Shown: piece after piece, positions 1 through 11,239 of the stretch
Layout of the letters: each line of letters begins with the position of its first letter
Numbering within the stretch: the first letter of the stretch is position 1
Assembly: GCF_902167145.1 (NCBI RefSeq)
Contig: NC_050097.1
Coordinates: forward strand, 224,583,034 to 224,647,033
Origin: Zea mays
Lineage: Eukaryota; Streptophyta; Magnoliopsida; Poales; Poaceae
Direction: 5' to 3'
DNA: 64,000 nucleotides
Translations under genes and position numbers: made by a program
The notes under the pieces: generated by a model
Told to the model about the DNA's origin: nothing
Databases searched by the model: none
The model's input: the letters and a program-made list of their open reading frames with translations, nothing else

Positions 1-328
1 AGTAGAGTTAGAGTTTTTTAAAATACTTTTGTTTGTCTCTTATTTGGTCTCTTTGTGGGGAGAAGGCTTGATTATGGGAAAAAGGGGGAGTTTTTGAATC
101 TTTGATCAATTTCTCTTGATATATCTCTCTTTATGTTTCAACAAGTGTGTTTGACTTAGAGATAGGAAATTGAATTTGATTTGCAAAAACAAACCAAGTG
201 GTGGCAAAGAATGATCCATATATGCCAAATTTGAATCAAAACAATTTTGAGTTCTCATTTGTATTGATGTTGCACTTCCTTTAGTTGCTTTTTATTGTGT
301 TGGCATAAATCACTAAAAAGGGGGAGAT
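1..328 (+). mobile_element. 3' internal tail of a Sirevirus-type Copia element
   Basis: This stretch holds no convincing gene. It is AT-rich non-coding sequence that ends in a purine tract (aaaaagggggagatt, about 314-328) directly before an LTR start, which is the polypurine tract that primes plus-strand DNA synthesis. A second similar purine motif lies near 80-92. Several such tracts before the 3' LTR are typical of maize Sireviruses (Opie, Ji). The rest of the element lies to the left of the window. Confidence 0.75.
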
Positions 329-1560
329 TGAAAGGGAAATGTGCCCTTGGGCCATTTCTAAGTATTTTGGTGATTGAGTGCCAACATAAGTGGACTTATG
401 TTAATCTATGCAAAGTGATGGATAAAGTGCAAATCAAGTAAAAAGGTATGTTTCTAAGATTTAGTACATTGTTTTGGAGACTAATGTATTGTGTCTAAGT
501 GCTGGAAACAGGAGAAATCAAGTTGGAAAAGAGATGGCTTTGTTCAGCCAAAGACAGCTCAGTCTGGGTGCACCAGACAGTGTCCGGTGGTGCATCGGAC
601 AGTGTCCGGTGCGCCAGGCCGGCGTCTATCAACTGGCTGCTCTCGGGAAGCAATTAACGGCGTACGACTATAAATCACCGGACTGTCCGGTGGTGCACCG
701 GACTGTCCGGTGAGCCAACAGTCGGTCGGGCCAACGGTCGGACGCATAATTCGCGCGCGACGCGTGGCAAGAGCCAACGGTCAGAAGGGGCACCGGACAG
801 TGTCCGATGCGCCAACGGCTCCAAAGCGCCAACGGTCGGCTTCGCCAAAGAAGGGAAGAAATCCGCACCGGACAGTGTCCGGTGGGGCACCGGACTATCC
901 GGTGCGCCAGGCGACAGAAGGCAAGAATTGCCTTCCAGGAATGCTCTCAACGGCTCCTAGCTGCCTTGGGGCTATAAAAGGGACCCCTAGGCGCATGGAG
1001 GAGTATACCAAGCAACCTTTGAGCATTGTTGATCATTCACACTTCATTCTTGCACACTTGTTCGACATTCTTAGTGATTTGAGCTCCGTTCTAGTGAGAA
1101 CCTTGTGATACTCTTTTGAGCTCAAGTCTTGGTCTTGTGTGGGCGTATTTGCTATGGATTTGAGTGTGTTGCTTCCCTCCCTTACTCTAGTGCTTTATTG
1201 TGATTCTTATTGTAAGGGCGAGAGACTCCAAGTTGTGGAGATTCCTCACAAACGGGAAAGAGAAAAGTAAAGAAGAACACCGTGGTATTCAAGTTGATCA
1301 TTGGATCACTTGAGAGGAGTTGAGTGCAGCTCTCGTCCGTTGGAACGCCACAACGTGGAGTAGGCAAGTTTTGTACTTGGCCGAACCACGGGATAAATCC
1401 TCGTGTCTCTTGTGCTTGTCCTTATTGTGTCTATTGTGCTTCACAAGAGCTCTCCTCACTACTCACTTGATTTCATTGTTCTAACTCTTAATCAAGTGTG
1501 TGTTGTTAAGTTTTTAAGTTTTACAGGATCACCTATTCACCCCCCCTCTAGGTGCTCTCA
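329..1560 (+). mobile_element. 3' LTR of a Ji/Opie-like Sirevirus (plus strand)
   Basis: The LTR starts TGAAAGGGAAATGTGCCC right after a polypurine tract and ends CTCTCA after the CACCCCCCCTCT block, as in the maize Ji/Opie group. It is 1232 bp long. It holds many short inverted copies of the tccggtg/caccgga motif (about 570-905) and a TATA box (gctataaaag, 971-980). It is inserted in the gag gene of an oppositely oriented element. The five bases after it (ttacc) would be one copy of the target duplication; the other copy is outside the window. Confidence 0.85.
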
Positions 1561-2687
1561 TTACCACACTTGTAGCACACTTTCTTAGAGCAGGGTTTGT
1601 AATCCTTCCCCCTCATTTGCTTAAGGATTTGACAGAAGCTCTTGATGATGAGCGCCATTTCCTCGTTGTCGAGCTTGGAGGCGTCGATGGGGAGCCTACT
1701 TGATGTAGGCTCTTCTTTCTTCTCCTCCTTCGCCTTAAATGCGTCGGGTTGCACCTCGGGTGTGGAGGTGCCGCCTTGCTCGACAATTTGTTTGGAGCCT
1801 TTGATCATCAACTCAAAGCTCACAAACTTTCCTATCACTTCCTCGGGAGACATTAGCTTATATCTAGGATCACCGCGTATTAATTGAACTTGAGTAGGAT
1901 TACGAAATACGAGTGATCTAAGAATAACCTTGACCATTTTATGGTCATCCCATTTTGTGCTCCCGAGGTTGCGCACTTGGTTGACCAAGGTCTTGAGTCG
2001 GTTGTACATTGCTTGTGGCTCCTCTCCTTGGTTGAGGATGAATCGACCGAGCTTCCCCTCGATCGTCTCCCGCTTGGTGATCTCGGTCACCTCATCCCCT
2101 TCGTGCGTGGTCTTTAGCACGTCCCAAATCTCTTTGCCACTTTTTAGCCCTTGCACCTTATTATACTCCTCTCGACTTAGAGAGGCGAGGAGTATAGTAG
2201 TTGCTTGGGAGTCAAAGTGCCGGATTTGGGCGACCTTGTCCGAATCATATGCTTCATCCCCCACAGATGGTACCTGTGCTCCAAACTCAACAATGTCCCA
2301 AATGCTAGCGTGGAGTGAGGTTAGATGATGCCTCATTTTATCACTCCACATACAATAATCTTCACCATAAAAAACTGGTGGTTTGCCTAATGGGACAGAA
2401 AGTAAAGGAGTGCGTTTAGAGATGCAAGGATAGTGTAGGGGGATCTTACTAAACTTCTTGCGCTCATGGTGCTTAGAAGTCACGGACGGAGCGTCAGAGC
2501 CGGAGGTGGAGGGCGACGAAGAGTCGGTCTCGTAGTAGACCACTTTCTTCATTTTCTTTTTCTTGTCGCCACTCCGATGCGACTTGATGCGGGGAGGTGA
2601 TTCCTCCCTTCCTTGGCGCCGGACTCCTTTGATGGAGCCTTCCCGTGGCTTGTGGCCGTTTCCATCTCCCTCTTGGCGGATCGACAT
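1561..2687 (-). pseudogene. Truncated gag of an Opie-like Sirevirus (minus strand)
   Basis: An open frame runs from an ATG at 2687 to the junction at 1561, about 375 codons. It has a basic, Ser-rich N-terminus, a UBN2-type Copia gag domain (motifs such as KMRHHLTSLHASIWDIVE and GKEIWDVLKTTHEG) and the start of a zinc knuckle, CYKCGN, where it is cut off. The 3' LTR at 329-1560 interrupts the reading frame at this knuckle. The rest of gag and pol must lie left of the window if they survive. In the intact element, gag forms the particle that packages the element RNA. The frame has no stop, so this copy is not old. Confidence 0.85.
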
Positions 2688-2734
2688 CACTTCGAGTTGT
2701 TAGACTCTAATGAAGTACCGAATCTGATACCAAT

Positions 2735-4632
2735 TGAAAGTCGCCTAGAGGGGGGTGAATAGGCAAAATCTGAAATTTATAAACTTTAAGCACAACTACA
2801 AGCCGGGGTTAACGTTAGAAATAAAATCGAGTCCAAAAGAGAGGGCGAAAACAAATCAACCAAGAAATAAAGCGAGTGACACGGTGATTTGTTTTACTGA
2901 GGTTCGGTTCTTGCAAACCTAGTCCCCGTTGAGTGTAGGATTACGGGGATGCTACACTAGCGCAAAACAAAATTTTCAACCCCATAATACCAAGAACTAC
3001 TGCGGTTATAGGTCATGGAATTACCACTAGACGCGCAGAGCAGTGGAAGACGTCTCGATGTAGACGAACGCGTCGAGCAGTGCCGTGCAGTCGCCGGCGT
3101 CCTTCACGTCCTCGCACGGTTCGTCCAAGTGCTCCAGATGCAGCACCTCCGAGGTATCCACACGTATAGGGAGGAAGCGCCGCGTACCGAACTGCTAGGT
3201 TCGCGACGGCGGCTTGGCGAGGGCGAGAGGCGAGCGGCGGTTGCTGGTTTGTAGGTGGCGAATTAGGTTATCTCTTAACCGCGCCCCCGCTCCTCATTAT
3301 ATAGGCGTTATGGTGGGCTTCTGACGCCGAGGCCCATCATTAACCCTAAAGCCCAGTCTAATTTCGGATCTAATCCGAATTAGGCTTCCTTCCCCTTAAG
3401 TGTGTGACCCTATAGGTTCACGTACAAATAGACATAGCCCGAGTACTCTTACTTGGTCCAATAATTGACAGCGGCCTCTAGCAAGACATGTCAACTCCTA
3501 TGTGTACGTAAAGATCATATCAGACGAACCATTGCGACATTACGTACATGTTGTTCCCTTTGTCTCACGATATTTGGTCTGGCTCTAAGCTGACCTCTCT
3601 TTCTCGATACTGTGAATTAGAATCCTTTCAATGGTTAACTCTTAACCCTAGCACGGCCATGCATTTCTTGATCCAATCACTCGAGGGGCCCAGAGATATC
3701 TCTCTCACAAAGAGAGGGACAAATTCCATCTTGACTGACCATGCCTCATAGCATCCTTCCTGACAAACCCAAAACTACCTTTATAACTACCCAGTTACGG
3801 GATAGCGTTTGATAGTCCCTAAGTAAGTCAATTCACATCTTGAGAACATGCGATAATCTCAGGTCTAAGGATACAGTATTCATGTTGCAAGAAGAGAACT
3901 ATATTACAATATCTCACGTTGGGTCGGTCCAGCCTCATGTCATACATGCGCCCACATTATTAGTTTAACATCTCCATGTTCATGACTTGTGAAATGTAGT
4001 CATCAACTAATACATATGCTAGTCATCGACTCTGACTAGGGACATCATTTAGAATAACCATATAAGTAAAGAATCTCACAAACAATTCACATAATTGCTA
4101 ATCAATACAAGGTGCCTTCCATGGATATTCAATTAAGCAATATATATATCATGGATACAAAGAAATATGCTCATCTCTATGATTATCTCTAGGGCATATT
4201 TCTAACATTGAGGTGGTCACAAAGACCGGGTCTCTTTCAACCCTTTCCCTCTCTCAAACGGTCACTTAGACCGAGTGAGCTTTCTCCTTAATCAACAAGT
4301 CACTTAGATCCCTCACAAGTACCATCACAACTTGGTGTCTCTTGCTTTGATTACAAGTGTCTTGAGAACAAGTGTCTCTTGCGTTTATTCAGTGTTCCTG
4401 TCTGAGGCTCACTTTGGTGTCGCGGACGGTCCGCGCTTAGTCTGTTTTTCCAAAAAGTTTCTCCTGTCCATAATAATCTACGGTATTCCGGACAGTCGAT
4501 TTAGAATAGTTGTAGATGCACTTACGCACCTGTGGAATGATCAACTAGACAAACTGGTAAGTCCACAAGGGTTGTGATGGTCGTCAAACATCAAAATCGA
4601 TTATAGGAAATGTTGAGACTATTTCCCTTTCA
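2735..4632 (-). mobile_element. 5' LTR of the Opie-like Sirevirus, split by a solo LTR
   Basis: On the minus strand the LTR starts TGAAAGGGAAATAGTCTC (from 4632) and ends GACTTTCA (2735), followed by a primer-binding site for initiator Met tRNA (TTGGTATCAG, about 2725-2734) and then the gag gene. The LTR sequence is in two pieces, 2735-2933 and 4213-4632, separated by a later solo LTR. The bases after 4632 (ggggg) would be the outer target duplication. It belongs with the gag fragment at 1561-2687. Confidence 0.8.
2934..4207 (-). mobile_element. Solo LTR (Copia-like) with target duplication ttgag
   Basis: The unit starts TGTAGGATTACG and ends CATATTTCTAACA on the plus strand, so on the minus strand it runs TGTTAGAAATATGCCC to CA. 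It is flanked by identical 5-bp copies, ttgag at 2929-2933 and 4208-4212, and sits inside the Opie-like LTR. A TATA-like stretch (attatataggcg, near 3295) and a GC-rich transcribed part (3030-3250) lie where an LTR promoter and leader would. There is no internal domain or second LTR, so it is a solo LTR left by recombination between two LTRs. Confidence 0.85.
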
Positions 4633-6319
4633 GGGGGTCGAGCCGGAGGTCGCTGAGACTTCTGGCTACATTGGGCAGGTCACTCATCAAGGGAGACGGG
4701 GCTTCCGAGGCCCTCGTCGTCTCTCCTTTTTCGTTGACGACGAAATCTAGACTCTCGAAATGGATGGTCATCCTAGGAGTCCAGACCACGCCGTTGTTGT
4801 TGTTATCCATCCAAAGCTTGGAGAGATGACGAGGGTTTCGAACCTCGCTCCGACAAGTAAATTTATTGTGCGCATTCCAGACTCTAGAGGGTGTGCGCGG
4901 TGGGCGCAAGATTTATACTGGTTGGGATAGAACGTCCCTATTTCCAGTCATCAGCGACTTACGCTACCGACACCATCGATGATCAAAACTCGTAATAGGT
5001 GTTACAAGCGGGTGGGAGAGGGAGGAGATGTTCCCAAGTCTCTTTATTGGGTGGAAGTGGAGCTTATAAGCTACATAGTGGAGTCCTAGCTAAGTCTTGG
5101 CTTGGCGGCAAGCTCCGACCTCTTGGTCCTCGTCGGTGCTCCTCCTCCTGTATGTCAGTTCGTCCGGTGTTCATCCTTGTGGGTGCGTGTCTAAGTGATC
5201 TCAATTTCTTCCATCCCCTTTGCCTGGGGGCCAATCCCTCCCTTTTATAGGCGGGGAGAGGGGTCAACCAGCGATGGCTTCCTTAGGAAGGAGCTGTAAA
5301 GCAGGGATAAAACCAAACATTCTTACTCGGGGTAAAGCCACGCATACTCGTGGGCCTAGAGCCGCCTGACTGTCTCGTATTTAGTGTGGCAGACGGTATG
5401 TGGCCACGTGGGTCCGAGACACCATTATTTAGGCTACATCGACCCCTAGCCTTCGTAGCTTGGGCTTGGCGCGGCTCGTCGTGTTGCGCCCTGCTAGTGG
5501 TGTGCGCATTCATACCTAGTCTGATAGGTCATGAGTGTGCCGTAGGGCGAGGGGCGCGCGGACCATAAATGCGTCGTAGTCCGAGGGCTCATAGGTCATG
5601 AGTGCTATGCGGCTCGAGGGATTCGTAGGTCATGAGTGGGAAGCGGACCGACGCACCGCGCTGTGGCTCAGTGTGGTTAATGTGACCGGTTATTTACAAT
5701 TGGTGAGTCTGGGGCTGGGCGTAGGATTTACTCGAGTGGTTCCCCTCCGACACGTCCAACCCTCCTGTCAGGTTCCACCATGCCTGACCCCGGGCTCGGT
5801 GCCGTGAGGTTTGACCAGGGACAGCTCCTCCTGTCAGGTTCTGCAACGTTCAACCTCATACTCAGGCCATGCTTGTTTCGGATTATAATCTCTCAAGTTT
5901 ATATAATCTAGCGCAAATAATCCAGCAAGTAAACAAATAACTAGATTATGAGTTCAGATTATTATATAATATAAAACATAGATTATGATAATCTCATAAT
6001 CTTCTCAAGAGTACCTTATTTGAGATTATTTTGGACAAAAGATCCACTGTCCATAGTTATGTAAATAGAAATTACAATATATACTATCATTTTTTCCTCA
6101 CATCAAATAAACAAACAAGAGTACTCTTGTCTTTGTGAATAATCTATATTTGTATAATTTAGACTACCAAACAGCTACATATAGATTATAATATATCTAA
6201 ATTATATAATCCATGATTATATAATTTAGATTATAATTCAGATTATTATATAATTTATAAGCTAAAAAAACAGGCCCTCGGTGCCGCTGGGTTCAACTCG
6301 AGGACGGTCAGGATTAACA
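4633..6319 (-). mobile_element. Ty3/gypsy 5' LTR plus start of internal region (minus strand)
   Basis: Read on the minus strand, an LTR begins TGTTAATCCTGACC at 6319, carries a TATA box (cctataaaaggg, about 5245-5256) and a conserved end block around 4910-5000 (gtgtcggtagcgtaag, then gggacgtt). It is followed by about 250 bp of internal sequence with an open stretch (4619-4909). The element is cut at 4632 by the Opie-like insertion. The same LTR end block recurs in the plus orientation near 57265-57310, so both belong to one related Ty3 family. Family name not assigned. The LTR edge lies 292 bp before the Lon start codon. Confidence 0.65.
5864..6276. mobile_element. AT-rich MITE inside the Ty3 LTR
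   Basis: A block of about 413 bp made of many aataatccaga/ttataatctag-like words forms a large imperfect inverted repeat. Its ends, aggccatgcttgttt and aaaaaaacaggcc, are inverted copies, and a 3-bp ctc flanks each side. The flanks continue the GC-rich LTR, so this is a later insertion. It resembles Tourist/PIF-Harbinger MITEs, but the class is not certain. Confidence 0.65.
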
Positions 6320-6611
6320 TATCCACCTCCTTATCCTTCAGTTAACCAACAGGCTCCAGCGAAGGGTCTTTCTGGACGGGAGATCGTTTCTGTGACAGAT
6401 TAATGCCTACTGCAAGCTTGAAGTCCTCGAGGACATTCTCGATTGTTTTTGTGGCTGCCAGAACAAAAATAAAAATCAAGGGTTTTAGAAGGGTTTGGTA
6501 TTCCTTCGTTTCCTCCCTTTCTTCCTCTGCAAGCAAAAACACCGCAGGGAAAAAAAGGCCCAAAACAATCTGCGACTTCGAGAACCCTAGTATCAAGCGC
6601 AGAACTCCGTC
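6320..6611 (+). promoter_or_regulatory. Remaining upstream region and 5' leader of the Lon gene
   Basis: Only 292 bp separate the Lon start codon from the Ty3 LTR. The segment is ordinary genic sequence with a pyrimidine-rich part (ttcgtttcctccctttcttcc, about 6506-6527) and a gaaccctag word 20-30 bp before the ATG, as is common in plant 5' leaders. I see no clear TATA box. The promoter may be TATA-less, may lie in this short stretch, or may now include LTR sequence. Confidence 0.5.
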
Positions 6612-7782
6612 ATGCTGCGTGCGGCGGCGGCTGCCGCCGCCATATTCCCGGCGCGGGTCGCCGCTGCGCCGGCTGCTGCGGCGGCGGAGGAACTTAGGTA
6701 TCCGCTGCTCAGGGTTATTGGGACGCTGAGGGGCAGCCGCGGCTCGGTGCTGCTGGGGAGGAGGGTGCGTTTCTGCTCCAACTCCTCCGCGAGCGACTCC
6801 GAAGTGGCGGCGGCAGATGCGGAGGCGAATGCCGAGGATGCGACCGTTGCGGAGGAGGAGGCGGGCAGCAAGGCGTCTTCCGCCATCGTGCCGACCAGCA
6901 CCAATATCGACGACTGCCTCTCTGTATGTTCGTCTGGATCATAGTTACTTGCTTTGTTGCTTACCCCAGCCATTCGTTTTTTCTCCATTTTTAAGAGACT
7001 CGGTCATCGCTTGGGAATGTGCTATGAGTAGTAGGCTAGTGCCCGATTCTGTATTCTGTGTTGCCTCCCGGATTAGCTCAGACACAGACGATCCGTTAAC
7101 TCATGTGTCAGTAGCGTGCTGGATTCAACACCTTAGGTCCGTCCGTGCACAATTAATTGCAAACTGTATTCATGAGATCGGATGCAAATTGCATAGAAAT
7201 TCCTCAAATTAAATGCAAACTAAAATGTCTCGGATCTGGTAGGAAAATGCCTCCGAAGCATGCGTCTCTTGTGAAAAAAACTGCATGCATTTTGTTAGGA
7301 TCCAAGTGTTTATTTTGGGACTGTTGTCATATTTTTTTGGTATATATCAGAGGACTATAATGTTAGAAATCTAGGCGATTTCAACAACAATTTAATCATA
7401 AAATAGATAATCAGCAGGTTTATGACGTCAGATATATGCATATGTGATCTAAGCGTGACAAGCATGTATTCATGTAGATGTAGAAAATACTAACTAACAT
7501 GAATTTGAATATTTGACCCAAAAACTTATTGCACAGTGAGCAAGAGAAACATACCCAGGAGTAGAGCTAGATGCACTGGTCAAAATAGTGCCTATTGACA
7601 TGGTTCTTAAGGCGGTATGGCGAGACAAGAAATTGTCCACTGCCTGGACGCCTAGGCGAGCAAGGCGCTTCACATAGTTTTCAGATCGCCTGATCCATGC
7701 CACTGGGCGATTAGTCACGGTTAGGCATCGATCAGGGCGATTAGTCGCCCCTGATCGACCCTAATCGTCCTCCTACACATAC

Positions 7783-7865
<83 letters not shown>

Positions 7866-10800
7866 CCAGTTGCCCGTGCTTTGCTACGTTGTTATATACT
7901 CAAATATAACTATTGTTTATTTTTAAACACTGAGGTATGTGTGGTCTGGTGGTTAACCTCAAATTTCTGAAGCAGGGGGCATGAGTTCGAGTGTTCGCTC
8001 TACACTATTTTTTTGTGCGGTGTGGTGGGTGGGCCCATAGTGGGGTGAAGCCCTAGTATCATCAGGTGTCCACATTAGGTTCTTAATAGAGTAGTATAGT
8101 TATATAGACATATAGTCATATATAACACTATATATAGATATATACTTATATAGTATAGAGACTTGCAGCAGTATAAATACTTAAATAGTCCATAACAGCA
8201 CAACAATATCAATATTCAATTTCAATACTTGGAAGTCCAAGACTGCTACATCCAGCTCACTAGACCAGCACAACAACAACAAGTTTATTCAATACTTGAA
8301 TAGTCCATACTCCATAACAGCACAACAACAACAAGTTTATATAAGACTACGAAACTGCAAGTTTACAACTTACTAGACCAGTAGAGTAGTAGACCATGAT
8401 CAAGAAGGCAGTCACGTACCATCATAAGAGCTGCTCATCTCCGGACTCCGGAGTGCTGCTGTTGTTGAAGAGTGAAGAACAGAGAAGAGTGAACTCAGTG
8501 AAGAACAGAAGAGAATGGAAATGGAGTTGGAGGCTCTGGGAAGCAAGCAGACACACCAACTTGGACCTGCTAAACAGCCTACCGTACTAGCCTGGATAGG
8601 GATATGAAGAGACTGGAAGCAGAAGAGACGCCTGGATAGGGAGTTGAAGAGATTGGGCGTTTGGAGAGACGCCCAGAGTGCATTTAAGCCTAAAATGGCA
8701 TTTGGACTACCCAAAGCGCAATTAAATCGATGAGTTGATCGCCCACTAGGATGATTATGTGACTAACCTGGATTAGGCGAGATGATGGCCCCCTCGGGTA
8801 CTGTAGCATATATATAGGCAGACAATAATATATGGGCCTTAACACCCCCTGTCAAACTCAAGGCGGAAGTGGAGGATTTGAAGCATTGAGTTTGATTAGA
8901 TGAAACTGATGTTGTGCCCTAGTTTGTGCTTTTGTGAAGAAATTCGCAAGCTGTAATTCTGAGGGCACATATTGAAGAGCAATGGTCTTCTGATGGCAAT
9001 GAGATCTAGTGAATGAGACATCAACACCAATGTGTTTTGTGAGTTCACGCTTCACTGGATCATGACAAATTTGTATAGCTCCAGTGTTGTCACAACGAAG
9101 AAGTGTAGGCGAGTCACAAGAAACGCCTAGATCAGCCAAGAGCCAACGAATCCAGATAATCTCAGCAGTAGTAGTAGCGAGGGCTCGAAGTTCTGCTTCA
9201 GTACTAGATCTGGATACAACAACTTGCTTCTTGGATTTCCAAGCAACAGGGGATGATCCAAGAAGAATACAATAATCAGTAATGGAGCGACGATCTGTAG
9301 GATCACTGGCCTAGGTAGCATCAGAGTAAGCATGAAGCTGAAGTGGGGAATTTGAGTCATAAAATAAACATTGTGTTTTTGTCCCCCGTAAATATCTAAG
9401 CACACGAAGTAAGTGCCCATAATGAACTGATGTAGGAGCAGAGACAAACTGACTCAAGATCTGAACCGCATGAGCAATAACTGGCCTGGTCACAGTAAGG
9501 TAAACTAAGCTGCCAACAAGATGTCTATATCAAGATGGATCCTCCAAAGGTGTCCCATCAGTCGGACGAAGAGATAAGTGAAGATCCATAGGCGTCAGGC
9601 GTGGCAACAGTGCGAGTATCACTAAGACCAGAACGATCAAGAAGGTCTTGTATGTACTTGGCCTGAGAAAGATAAATACCATTTTGAGTCTGCAAAACCT
9701 CAATGCCCAAAAAATAACTGAGTGCCCCCAAGTCAGACATTTGAAATTCCTTACTCAGATACGCCTTCACATGAGTAATATGGTCTGGATCATCGCCGTA
9801 ATCAACATGTCATCAACATATAGTAATAGCAACGTGCGTCCTCGTTAAGAAACATGAATGAACAATACAGGATCATGATCACTAGAATAGAAACCACAAG
9901 CCTTGATGACAGAAACAAATCTCTCAAACCAAGCACGAGGAGCTTGTTTGAGACCATACAAGGCTCGACGGAGACGACATACATGCCCTGAGGGAACCTC
10001 TATCCCAGGAGGTGGATGCATATAGACTTCCTCATGTAGATCACCATGAAGAAAAACATTTTTTACATCCATCTGAGAGATAGTCCAAGAAGATGAGGCT
10101 GCAACTGCAAGTAAAGCTCGGACAGTAGTCAGATGGGCCACAGGAGCAAAAGTCTCATCATAGTCAATACCCTGAGTCTGTTGAAAACCTCTGGCCACAA
10201 GACGAGCTTTATATCGCTCAATAGACCCATCATTTGGTTTTAACTTTGAAGACCCATTTGCACGTGATAGGTACAGCACCAGCAGGTAACGGAACAACAT
10301 CCCATGTACTTGTGCGATGAAGGGCTTTTAATTCATCAGTCATAGCAAGCTGCCACTCAGGTATACCAGAAGCCTCTTTATAAGATGATGGTTTAGCAAT
10401 GACTGCACCGGCACGGGAAAACCCATAACGTTCTGGAGCTGCAATAGTGCCACGGTCCCGAAGATGATGCCCCTGATTAAAAACAACATGAGAGTCATCA
10501 TTGTTAGTACAAGTATCAGCAACAGGATCATCATCAGGACTGGCCGTGGGAGTAGAGCGAGGACGACGAATGTAAGTCTGAGTAACAGGTGGTTTGGAAG
10601 AGTAAGAAGGAGATGGTGTGGAAGTGGAAGGTGGTGTGATGGGAATAAGAACATCTGGAGTAGAAACATTAGGTGGTGATACTGATGAAGTTTCAGAAAT
10701 GGGAGGAAGGCTCATGAATGAGGTAGACTGTGGAATTAAAAGAAGAATGGGTGGAAGAGTTGTAAAAGAAGGGTCGGTTTTCATTAAAGCTCACATCTCG

Positions 10801-11157
10801 AGAAATACGCATGCGACGAGAAGATGAATCATAACACCGATAGCCTTTATGTTCAAGGCTGTATCCAAGAAAAACACACTCAACAGATTGAGCAGTCAAT
10901 TTAGTACGTTCACGAGGTGATAATAGTACATAACACGTACATCCAAAAACTCGAAGGTGGTCATATCGTGGAGGAGTTCCGAAAAGAACTTCACCAGGTG
11001 TTTTGCCAGAGAGTTTGGATGACGGTTGCAAGGTTTTAAAGTCGGCTAGTCGACTCTAGTCGCCTAAGCACCGATAAGGTGACTAATCGCGATTAGTCGT
11101 CGATTAGCTCGATTAGTCGATCCTAGTCGACTCCCTAGTCGTCCATCTATAACAGGA

Positions 11158-11239
<82 letters not shown>

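Noticed and set aside
570..910. Regularly spaced short repeats (tccggtg) as a CRISPR-like array
   Set aside because: Spacing and orientation are irregular, the setting is a plant LTR, and the same words recur in other Sirevirus LTRs.
6593..6988. Minus-strand open frames opposite Lon exon 1
   Set aside because: They mirror the Ala-rich presequence; no domain, and Lon exon 1 with its donor site explains the region.
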